Source of the DNA: Pseudomonadota bacterium
Lineage (GTDB): Bacteria; Pseudomonadota; Gammaproteobacteria; Pseudomonadales; Pseudohongiellaceae
Assembly (NCBI GenBank): GCA_022563075.1
Contig: JADFOC010000136.1
Coordinates: forward strand, 1-7,100
Direction: 5' to 3'
DNA length: 7,100 nucleotides
Made by a program: the position numbers and the translations under genes. The notes under the pieces are model-generated. The model was not told where the DNA came from and did no database searches. It was given only the letters and a program-made list of their open reading frames with translations. This document shows, piece after piece, positions 1 through 6,853 of the stretch. The number at the start of each line of letters is the position of its first letter. The stretch's first letter is position 1.

Positions 1-97
1 TCTTATTTTTCTTATGGCGGCTCTTACCAGTGCTGTCATCTGGCCATCCCTGTTTCAATTGCTGCGACAAATCCGCCGAAGTTTTTATGTGCATTAG
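1..97 (+). CDS. mreD: Rod shape-determining protein MreD, C-terminal end (partial)
   Basis: Only the last 31 complete codons and the TAG stop (95-97) are present; the reading frame begins at base 2 and the gene starts outside the window. MreD is a small polytopic inner-membrane protein of the elongation complex (MreB, MreC, MreD, RodA, PBP2) that guides lateral cell-wall synthesis. The visible tail has a hydrophobic stretch (LIFLMAALTSAVIW) followed by PSLFQLLRQIRRSFYVH. From memory this matches the end of E. coli MreD, where a conserved Trp-Pro is followed by a short hydrophobic segment and a basic tail. The last helix therefore ends in an arginine-rich cytoplasmic tail. Position directly before maf and rng fits the usual mreBCD-maf-rng order. 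The piece is short, so the call rests on the tail motif plus synteny. The gap to maf is 22 bases with no terminator, consistent with one operon. Confidence 0.85.
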   Translation, partial: LIFLMAALTSAVIWPSLFQLLRQIRRSFYVH

Positions 98-119
98 CCA
101 AAGATAGTACTGTTTATCC

Positions 120-722
120 ATGACCGCGCGACGATTAGTTCTGGCTTCGGCCTCACCTCGGCGAAAGCAACTACTCTCCCAGATAGGCGTAAGCTTTCGG
201 GTGGCAAGCCAGAATGTCGATGAAGCACAATTGATAGCAGAGTCGGCGCCGGACTATGTGCAGCGCCTGGCCACCAATAAAGCCGAGTCAGCTCTGCGCC
301 GCCTGGCCACAGCTAGTGAATCGGTCATTATCGCCGCCGATACGGTGGTGCTGTGCGATCAGGAGATCTTAGGAAAACCGGAAGATCAGGCAGACGCCGT
401 GCGCATGCTTTTGCAGCTGTCAGCTAGAGAACATCATGTGCTGACGGCAGTTGCCGTCGCGACCCGGTCACGGCATAAAACGATCCTGTCTGATTCTACG
501 GTAATTTTTCGATCTATTAATCGGCGCGAAGCCGAACAATATTGGCACAGTGGAGAGCCGGTGGGTAAAGCAGGCGGCTACGCTATTCAAGGTCATGCCG
601 CGGTATTTGTGAAACACCTCAGAGGTAGTTACAGTGGGGTCATGGGGCTGCCGTTGTTCGAGGCAGCACAGTTACTACGAGATTTCGGTATCGAGTGTTG
701 GCAACCTGAGATGGGACAGTAA
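120..722 (+). CDS. maf: Maf family nucleotide pyrophosphatase, YhdE type (dTTP/UTP pyrophosphatase)
   Basis: This 200-residue protein has the full length and all signature blocks of the Maf/HAM1-like fold. Maf proteins hydrolyse nucleoside triphosphates to monophosphate and pyrophosphate in the cytoplasm; the YhdE subgroup prefers dTTP, UTP and modified pyrimidine nucleotides. Visible motifs are the N-terminal SASPRR phosphate-binding loop (residues 10-15), ADTVV (73-77) with the likely catalytic Asp74, GKP (85-87), KAGGYAIQG (150-158) and GSYSGVMGLPL (169-179). The IQG in the fourth block is typical of YhdE-type enzymes; the YceF (7-methyl-GTP) type usually has a Glu there. The ATG at 120 puts the conserved LASASPRR block at the normal distance from the N-terminus, although no clear Shine-Dalgarno precedes it. 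The gene lies 22 bases after mreD and its stop is one base before the rng start, so translational coupling with rng is likely. Substrate preference is inferred from subfamily motifs only. Confidence 0.95.
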   Translation: MTARRLVLASASPRRKQLLSQIGVSFRVASQNVDEAQLIAESAPDYVQRLATNKAESALRRLATASESVIIAADTVVLCDQEILGKPEDQADAVRMLLQLSAREHHVLTAVAVATRSRHKTILSDSTVIFRSINRREAEQYWHSGEPVGKAGGYAIQGHAAVFVKHLRGSYSGVMGLPLFEAAQLLRDFGIECWQPEMGQ

Positions 723-723
723 A

Positions 724-2202
724 TTGGGCGAAGAGATACTCATCAATGTCACTCCTATGGAGACCAGAGTTGCGCTCATAGAAAATGGCCTGCCGCAGGA
801 AATTTTTATCGAACGCCACAACAATCGAGGCCATGTCGGCGATATCTTTCGAGGCAAGGTCGTGCGCATCATGCCTGGCATGGATGCCGCCTTCATCGAT
901 ATTGGCTTGCACAAAGCTGCATTTATCCATGCTTCTGACATTTCTCCCATCGATGCAGACGGATTTGAGGTGCGTGATAACGCGCATCCGGCGATACAGG
1001 AATTGCTGCGCGATGATCAGTTTCTGGTGGTGCAGGTTGCCAAGGATGCCATCAGTACCAAGGGCGCACGACTGACCACACACCTTACTCTGCCTGCTCG
1101 GAACCTGGTCTATCTGCCTCGCAGCAAACATCTGGGCATATCGCAACGCCTGGAAGATGAAGCAGAGCGGGAACGGTTGTTAGCTCAGTTGCAGGACTGC
1201 CTTGCCCAAGAATGCAAAGACGATGAGGGTGGATTCATTATTCGAACCGCGGCAGAAGGAATCGGGCCTGAGGAATTCAAACAAGACATTCGTTTTTTGC
1301 GTCGGCTGTGGTCCAAAGTTGAAAAGCAAATCGAGAACTGCAACGCCATAAAATCCCTGTATCACGATGTTCCACTTTATATACGAACGGTACGGGATCT
1401 GATTACGCCGCAAGTTGAAAAGATCCGCGTGGACAATGAAAAATCCTATGCAGAGATCGCTCAATTTTTGCAAGATTTCATCCCCGAGTTAACCACCAAG
1501 GTAGAAACCTACGAGGGTGACCGGCCAATATTCGATCTTTATAACATCGAAGATGAAATCAATAAGGCACTGGGACGTAAGGTAAAGTTAAAATCAGGTG
1601 GTGATCTCATTATCGACCAGACCGAAGCCATGACCACAATCGATGTAAATACTGGAGCCTATCTCGGTAGCCGTAATCACGCAGAAACGATCCTTAAAAC
1701 AAATTTGGAAGCGGCAACAGCCATCGCCCGTCAACTTCGGATAAGAAACCTGGGTGGTATTATTATTCTCGACTTCATCGATATGCAGGACCCGGAACAC
1801 CAACGTCAGGTGCAACGTATGCTGTCTAAGGCGCTGGAAAAAGATCATGCTCGCCACGCCATTACCGGCATCTCCCAATTGGGTCTAATTGAGATGACAC
1901 GCAAGCGTACCAGAGAGAGCCTTGGTCAGATCTTGAATACTCATTGTCCTGCCTGTCAAGGGCGAGGCACGCAAAAATCTGCAGAAACCGTATGCTATGA
2001 AATATTTCGCGAGATTTTGCGGATAACACGTGCTTATGAGAATGATATGTTGCTGGTGATGGCTTCGCAGATGGTAGTCGATCGATTGCTGGATGAAGAG
2101 TCAGATACGCTCAGCGAGTTGGAAGAATTAGTGGGTAAGACGGTCAAATTCGAGGTGGAACCGATGTATACTCAAGAACAATTTGACGTAGTGCTTTACT
2201 AG
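724..2202 (+). CDS. rng: Ribonuclease G (RNase E/G family endoribonuclease)
   Basis: The product has 492 residues (E. coli RNase G has 489). RNase G is a cytoplasmic, Mg-dependent, 5'-end-sensing endonuclease that matures the 5' end of 16S rRNA and cleaves some mRNAs. In order: an N-terminal segment with NVTPMETRV (8-16); an S1 RNA-binding domain from about residue 38 (GDIFRGKVVRIMPGMDAAFIDIG); a 5'-sensor segment with FIIRTAAEG, whose Arg174-Thr175 match the 5'-phosphate pocket; a DNase I-like catalytic part with metal-binding Asp307 (TTIDVNTGA) and Asp350 (ILDFIDM); and the Zn-link CPACQGRG with Cys408 and Cys411. The spacing of these residues equals that in E. coli RNase E, shifted by four. 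The C-terminus QEQFDVVLY ends like RNase G, without the degradosome scaffold of RNase E. I choose the TTG at 724 because it aligns with the E. coli start and has GGGA at 713-716, seven bases upstream. The next in-frame ATG (757) would remove conserved residues. Confidence 0.96.
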   Translation: MGEEILINVTPMETRVALIENGLPQEIFIERHNNRGHVGDIFRGKVVRIMPGMDAAFIDIGLHKAAFIHASDISPIDADGFEVRDNAHPAIQELLRDDQFLVVQVAKDAISTKGARLTTHLTLPARNLVYLPRSKHLGISQRLEDEAERERLLAQLQDCLAQECKDDEGGFIIRTAAEGIGPEEFKQDIRFLRRLWSKVEKQIENCNAIKSLYHDVPLYIRTVRDLITPQVEKIRVDNEKSYAEIAQFLQDFIPELTTKVETYEGDRPIFDLYNIEDEINKALGRKVKLKSGGDLIIDQTEAMTTIDVNTGAYLGSRNHAETILKTNLEAATAIARQLRIRNLGGIIILDFIDMQDPEHQRQVQRMLSKALEKDHARHAITGISQLGLIEMTRKRTRESLGQILNTHCPACQGRGTQKSAETVCYEIFREILRITRAYENDMLLVMASQMVVDRLLDEESDTLSELEELVGKTVKFEVEPMYTQEQFDVVLY

Positions 2203-2368
2203 GGCACCTCTGAACAATGCAGTGATGCCTTAGCTTCCCTACTTTGTCCACGCTTTTCAGTTCCGGTTCAGGAAGCCTGCGCTATACAGATTGTGTCTGC
2301 TGGATTCTCTTGCCAGCCTGATTTGTGTACCGCTAAACCAACGAGAGACCAGTATCGATACCACTAGC

Positions 2369-5300
2369 ATGCCAAAAGCTATTCTCAAGAAGATTCGCCA
2401 GCAAGTCATGATGTTGCTAGTGGTAGCACTGGTGCTGACGGCAGCCTACGTCAGCGCCGGTCGCCAATTCATGCCCGCCGTGTCTGGTTATACTGCATTT
2501 TTTGAAGAACAGATCTTCGCGCTCACTGGATTGCCGGTGAGTATTGAGTCCGTTACCGGTAGTTTCGAGGGTTTCAATCCAATTATCCGGGTAAATGGCC
2601 TCAGTTTGCTGGTGCCTGATGGCCAGATTCAAATCGCCAATCCTGCTGCCAGTGCACTGGGGTTTAACAGTGCATTGTTGATTGTGGATATCCCAAGAAG
2701 CCTCTGGCAGCGACGATGGGTGCTCGAAGATTTTGTAGTGGAAACGCTGGAAATAAACGTTGAACAGACTGAATCTGGTGGATGGCAACTGAGCGGACTA
2801 AGCATTGCAAATGGTGCCAGTGTCGATTTGAATAGCATCTATCAATCCTTGATGCGCGTTTCGCGCCTCGATTTGCGTAATGTGGCGATTAACATAAAAA
2901 CGCAAGATGGGAATACTTTCAGTTTTAACAATGGCTTGGCAACGATTCAAAACCGAGGCCAGACTCATTATCTGCACGTCAACGCTAATCTGGAAGAAAA
3001 TAGCCAACAAATTGCTTTCTCATTTGAAGTGGAAGGGAACGATCTCGCCGACATCGACGGGTGGCTTCATGTCACTCTCCCTGCAGCAGACTACTCAGAT
3101 TTATTCAGCGGACAGAAATTTGGTCGTGTCGCTATACAGCAAATCATCGGTGGCGGTGATTTTTGGATTGCTTTCGACGACGGTCAAATCAGTGAAATTA
3201 TTTCAGATGCGAAGGTGGACAGTGTCACTTTATTAGTAGATGACTCTGAGCTATCGGTCCTTAATAATATTCGTGGCACCTCGAGTTTGAAAAGAGGAAT
3301 GGAGGAAGGGCATTGGGAATTGGCGCTTGCGGACATGTCGGTTTCCTGGGAAGAACTAGATTGGACCCGGTTTAATGCGTACCTTTATTGGGCGCCCGGA
3401 CAGAGTATCACCGCTAGAGCTGACAATATCGATATATCGATGCTCTCGCAGTTCGCTGTTCGCAGCGGTTTACTAAATGACGATATTCGGCAACAGGTCG
3501 AGTTGTACTCGCCAAGAGGTGCACTCGAAAATCTCAGTCTCTATCTGCCATTGAGCGAAGACAGTGATGAGCATATGTTGCTGAAGACAAATCTGGTGAG
3601 TGTCGATGTAGCCTCGGTGCTTGGCTCACCTGCCATGTGGGGCCTTAATGGCTATGTTGAAGTCGATTATGATAACACTGCTCGGCAGGCCATCGGTCTG
3701 GCTGAAGTGGAATCGGAAGAGTTCCGCATCAATATTCCGAATATATTCACCGATACCTGGGACTTCGATTATGCCAATGGCAGTCTCGGTTTTCGATTGG
3801 ATCTAGCCCACGGACAGATGCTCAAGATAGTGAGTAGTGTGATTGTGGCGAAATCCGAACTCATCGATGGCCGTGTTCAATTTTCATCGACGCTTAACCG
3901 GCCGCTCGAAGGTGAGCGGGAATCTCAGCTGGAGTTACTGGTGGGCGCACTGCGACTGGATGCCGCGCAAAAATCCCTGGTATTGCCAAACGCGCCAAAG
4001 TTAGATGCCAAATTAAAAACCACCATGCAATGGTTAGATCGAGCAATTCTAGGTGGTGAAGTGCGAAATAGCGGTGTCATATTCCGCGGTTCCACCTTGC
4101 AAGGATCGGCGGCCGCTAGCAAGACATTTCAAAGTTTCTACCTGATGTCTGCGGGTGAACTAAGTTTCAGCGATGATTGGCCGGACTTGCAGGAGCTTTC
4201 AGCATTGGTGATCACCGATGACAACAATATCGACATCGAAGTACTCAGCGGCAGTAGCATGGGTATCAAGATGGGGCATGTTATCGGAGAAATTCGTCGT
4301 AATAACAAAGATGAGAACTGGGTATCCATACATGGGCAGGTGGCGGGCGCGACGGCAAGGGGGCTGGCTTATTTGCAAAATGCTCCCGTTGGGGAAGGTC
4401 TCAAGAACACGTTTGCAAATTGGGAAACAGAAGGTGATTTTGTCGCTGATATTAAGGTAGCGGTGCCGCTGAATCGATCGGAATATGACACCGATGTAAG
4501 ACTGGATATTACTTTTAAAGAAAATAAATTTATCATTCCTGAGTATGCCCTAGAAGTAGAGCATGTATCTGGCCCGATAATCTACGACACCACCACCGGT
4601 CTGGAACACAGTGAGCTCACCGGGCTGTTGTTTGATCATCCGGTTATAATAAAACTGTCCTCTCAATCGATAGATGGTGACATTCAAACTATTTTTGTTG
4701 ACGCACTTGGCTCGGCCACCCCGGCTGAGTTGATCGATTGGCCGCTACAGAGCAGCTTTGTCAGAGATTTACTGAGCAAAATGGACGGCCAGTTTAACTA
4801 TGCAGCCCATTTGCGCCTGGATCAGGGCGCAGACAGAAATGCTAACAATACGCTAGTTATCGACTCCTCCCTGGTGGGCGCTGCGCTCTCCCTGCCCCAT
4901 CCGTTCACTAAGTCTGCCGAAGAAGAAATGGTCTTGCACCTGGAGTTGGAATTTGGTGAAAGTGATCAACACATTTCTGGAACGCTGGGTGCTGAGTTAG
5001 CGTTTGATTTAGAGTTGCAACAAGGGCAGCTAAACGATGGCACGGTCTATCTGGGCGAGAATTATGCGCAACTGCGAAACCTGGCCAGCGCTGAAACCGA
5101 GGGGCTGGCAATAATCGGTGAGATGGACCGCTTTCATTTTGAACAGTGGATCAGTTTTCTTGACGAGCTTAACTCGGTTGGAAGTCCCGCATCGGATCTG
5201 AGTAACTCGATTGCTTTCGTCGACATCGCCATCGAGGTGTTGCAGATCTTTGATCAGGAGTTACCGAATGTGGCTTTGCGAATCGAAGGTAATGCCGCGC

Positions 5301-6442
5301 AACAAGCCTGGAATGTGGGTCTAAGCAGTGAGGCGGTACAGGGTCAGATAAATATACCGTATGCAGAGAATGGCTATATTGAGCTGAATTTGGATTATTT
5401 GCGACTACCCGGAGATCCAGAAGAAGTGATGCCGGTAGCCGCCGAGGATGGGGCGCCGATTACTGCGACCAGAGAAGATGAACCCAAGGGACCACGTATC
5501 GATGCACTGGCACAGGTTGATCCTCGAGATTTACCAAAAATGAAAATTGACATCGGTGAGTTCAGAATCGGCGAGCGCCCATACGGTAGCTGGCAATTTA
5601 CCTTAGATCCCACGACCCGCGGAGCCGAATTCAGTGATCTGAGTTTCGATTTCAGAGGCTTGCGCGCCGGCATGGGTAAAGTGGAACAAGTTGCCGCAGA
5701 CGTGGCTGCGGGTTCCAGTCGATTGCTGACGCACTTTAGTTGGCGCTTCGACGGGATCGAACATCACAGCGAACTTTCAGGTGTCTTGTATGCGGACGAC
5801 CTGGCAGATGTGTTAACAGCCAATGGCTATGCGGACAGCTTAGAGAGTAGTTCGGCAGTTTTTATCACGAATGTAAACTGGCCTGGTACACCCGCTTTCT
5901 TTGCCGCATCGACATTGAGCGGAGAGTTAGCATTTGAAATTGAAGATGGGAGGTTCGAGCAGGGTGGCAGCGCCGCTGGCGCGCTTAAGCTGATCAGCAT
6001 TATAAACTTCGACGCCATCATGCGTCGCCTGCGCTTTAGTGATGATCTGTTTCGTGACGGACTCGCCTATGATGAGATTACCGGTGCAGTAATGCTTGAG
6101 AATGGACTGGCAAAAATCGAAGACCGCTTGGTAATTTCCGGACCGTCCAGTCTGTATCAAATAACTGGCGAGATCGATCTGGTCAATGAAACAATTCTGG
6201 GGGAAATGTACGTGACTCTGCCGGTAGGTGACAATATTCCCTGGATTGGCTTGTTAACCGGTAATTTGCCATTGGCGGTGGGGGCCTATCTATTTGATCG
6301 AATCTTCGGAGGTCAGGTGGATAGCTTGACTAGCGCTGTGTATACACTAAATGGACCCTGGGAAGGGTTGCAGCCAGAATTCAAACAGGCGTTCGGGTCT
6401 CCCGACGACAATGCGCCACAGAGTGGCTCCGCCATACCCTAG
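2369..6442 (+). CDS. yhdP: YhdP family AsmA-like phospholipid transport protein (DUF3971 / AsmA-like C-terminal domain)
   Basis: This 1357-residue protein is somewhat longer than E. coli YhdP (1266). In E. coli, YhdP, TamB and YdbH are partly redundant AsmA-like proteins anchored in the inner membrane that bridge the periplasm and carry phospholipids to the outer membrane. Seen here: a basic N-terminus (MPKAILKKIRQQ), one hydrophobic segment at about residues 13-30, then a very long, beta-strand-rich region with no further obvious membrane segment. The N-terminal block with LTGLPVSIESVTGSFEGFNPIIRVNGLSL is typical of the family. A Pro/acidic linker near 1021-1055 leads into DPRDLPKMKIDIGEFRIG, and the AsmA-like C-terminal hallmark lies at 1205-1239 (LKLISIINFDAIMRRLRF, then DLFRDGLAYDEITG). 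The ATG at 2369 places the basic residues directly before the membrane segment, but no good Shine-Dalgarno precedes it. An in-frame TTG at 2291 would add 26 unremarkable residues. The gene sits 166 bases after rng, the same order as in E. coli. Transport function is inferred from the family. Confidence 0.93.
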   Translation: MPKAILKKIRQQVMMLLVVALVLTAAYVSAGRQFMPAVSGYTAFFEEQIFALTGLPVSIESVTGSFEGFNPIIRVNGLSLLVPDGQIQIANPAASALGFNSALLIVDIPRSLWQRRWVLEDFVVETLEINVEQTESGGWQLSGLSIANGASVDLNSIYQSLMRVSRLDLRNVAINIKTQDGNTFSFNNGLATIQNRGQTHYLHVNANLEENSQQIAFSFEVEGNDLADIDGWLHVTLPAADYSDLFSGQKFGRVAIQQIIGGGDFWIAFDDGQISEIISDAKVDSVTLLVDDSELSVLNNIRGTSSLKRGMEEGHWELALADMSVSWEELDWTRFNAYLYWAPGQSITARADNIDISMLSQFAVRSGLLNDDIRQQVELYSPRGALENLSLYLPLSEDSDEHMLLKTNLVSVDVASVLGSPAMWGLNGYVEVDYDNTARQAIGLAEVESEEFRINIPNIFTDTWDFDYANGSLGFRLDLAHGQMLKIVSSVIVAKSELIDGRVQFSSTLNRPLEGERESQLELLVGALRLDAAQKSLVLPNAPKLDAKLKTTMQWLDRAILGGEVRNSGVIFRGSTLQGSAAASKTFQSFYLMSAGELSFSDDWPDLQELSALVITDDNNIDIEVLSGSSMGIKMGHVIGEIRRNNKDENWVSIHGQVAGATARGLAYLQNAPVGEGLKNTFANWETEGDFVADIKVAVPLNRSEYDTDVRLDITFKENKFIIPEYALEVEHVSGPIIYDTTTGLEHSELTGLLFDHPVIIKLSSQSIDGDIQTIFVDALGSATPAELIDWPLQSSFVRDLLSKMDGQFNYAAHLRLDQGADRNANNTLVIDSSLVGAALSLPHPFTKSAEEEMVLHLELEFGESDQHISGTLGAELAFDLELQQGQLNDGTVYLGENYAQLRNLASAETEGLAIIGEMDRFHFEQWISFLDELNSVGSPASDLSNSIAFVDIAIEVLQIFDQELPNVALRIEGNAAQQAWNVGLSSEAVQGQINIPYAENGYIELNLDYLRLPGDPEEVMPVAAEDGAPITATREDEPKGPRIDALAQVDPRDLPKMKIDIGEFRIGERPYGSWQFTLDPTTRGAEFSDLSFDFRGLRAGMGKVEQVAADVAAGSSRLLTHFSWRFDGIEHHSELSGVLYADDLADVLTANGYADSLESSSAVFITNVNWPGTPAFFAASTLSGELAFEIEDGRFEQGGSAAGALKLISIINFDAIMRRLRFSDDLFRDGLAYDEITGAVMLENGLAKIEDRLVISGPSSLYQITGEIDLVNETILGEMYVTLPVGDNIPWIGLLTGNLPLAVGAYLFDRIFGGQVDSLTSAVYTLNGPWEGLQPEFKQAFGSPDDNAPQSGSAIP

Positions 6443-6602
6443 AACCGGCGCCAACGAATGTGCGGTGCTTTAAATGTCGAGCCGGCAGAAATTGGCCGCT
6501 ACCAATAATTACCTCCTCTACAAATTCGAGTTTTAGAACAGAATCGACATAAATAAGCCATGTCAGAGCGCGTGGTTTATCGGGTCGAATTCATCATGCG
6601 CT

Positions 6603-6632
6603 TTGACAAAAAACATATTAAGATGGTAGGGT
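6603..6632 (+). promoter_or_regulatory. Candidate sigma-70 promoter (perfect -35, weak -10)
   Basis: TTGACA at 6603-6608 matches the -35 consensus exactly. The best -10 candidate is TAGGGT at 6627-6632 (matches consensus at the first, second and last bases), with an 18-base spacer. It would give a leader of more than 200 bases before the gene starting at 6854. The -10 is poor, so this is only a candidate. No better pair was found closer to the gene, although an AT-rich TATTTAATAC stretch at 6717-6726 could serve as a -10 for an activated promoter. Confidence 0.3.
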
Positions 6633-6725
6633 ATTTGGCAATTCGAAGACTCAAAGTAACTAACCATCGGCGACGAAGATTTTTGGGAAAAACAATCTAA
6701 AAGCACCATGTGTCCCTATTTAATA

Positions 6726-6739
6726 CATTGTGCACAATG
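6726..6739. promoter_or_regulatory. Perfect 14-base palindrome, candidate operator
   Basis: CATTGTGCACAATG reads the same on both strands with no mismatch or spacer, a shape common for dimeric helix-turn-helix repressor sites. It begins at the last base of the AT-rich TATTTAATAC stretch (6717-6726), which could be a -10 region, and lies 114 bases before the next gene's start codon. Its half-site CATTGTGC occurs once more at 6815-6822, 89 bases downstream. The regulator cannot be named from the sequence. A chance palindrome remains possible. Confidence 0.4.
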
Positions 6740-6853
6740 ACCAAGATTGGCATGACAAAAATAAACTAAAGAAGGCGGTACCAATCCGCCAGCAGACTGT
6801 TTGGTCAAGTGCTGCATTGTGCTCGCGCCAATTAACCTGTCCAGGAGAATCCC

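Larger units (their letters stand above)
6443..6853. other. Intergenic region between yhdP and the secreted-protein gene (synteny breakpoint)
   Basis: This is a 411-base stretch with no convincing gene on either strand; it is visibly richer in A and T than the flanking coding sequence. It holds a TTGACA hexamer (6603-6608), a perfect 14-base palindrome (6726-6739), a short GC stem-loop (6774-6790: GGCGG, 7-base loop, CCGCC) and the ribosome binding site of the next gene (AGGAGA, 6843-6848). I find no GC-rich hairpin followed by a T-run after the yhdP stop, so no intrinsic terminator can be placed. The length and content suggest that the downstream gene has its own promoter and regulation. Confidence 0.7.

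Noticed and set aside
634..723. Upstream extension of the rng reading frame to a GTG at 634, overlapping maf by 89 bases.
   Set aside because: The extra 30 residues match nothing in RNase G, overlap the conserved end of maf, and the TTG at 724 aligns exactly with the known N-terminus.
640..1146. 168-codon open frame on the minus strand across the end of maf and the start of rng.
   Set aside because: It lies antisense to clearly conserved coding sequence, and its translation shows no recognisable domain; it is a shadow frame.
2200..2225. Sequence just after rng (GGGCACCTCTGAACAATG) considered as a possible insertion-sequence end remnant.
   Set aside because: No second inverted end, target duplication or transposase fragment is visible in the 166-base gap, and both neighbouring genes are intact.
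6393..6405. TCGGG-TCT-CCCGA hairpin near the end of yhdP.
   Set aside because: It is inside coding sequence, short, and has no following T-run.
6677..6698. Imperfect palindrome AGATTTTT-GGG-AAAAACAATCT considered as a terminator or operator.
   Set aside because: The stem is almost entirely A-T with a mismatch or bulge and sits in an AT-rich stretch where such pairing is expected by chance.
6774..6790. GGCGG / CCGCC stem-loop considered as an intrinsic terminator.
   Set aside because: The stem is only five pairs and is followed by AGCAGACTG rather than a T-run; at most a leader hairpin.
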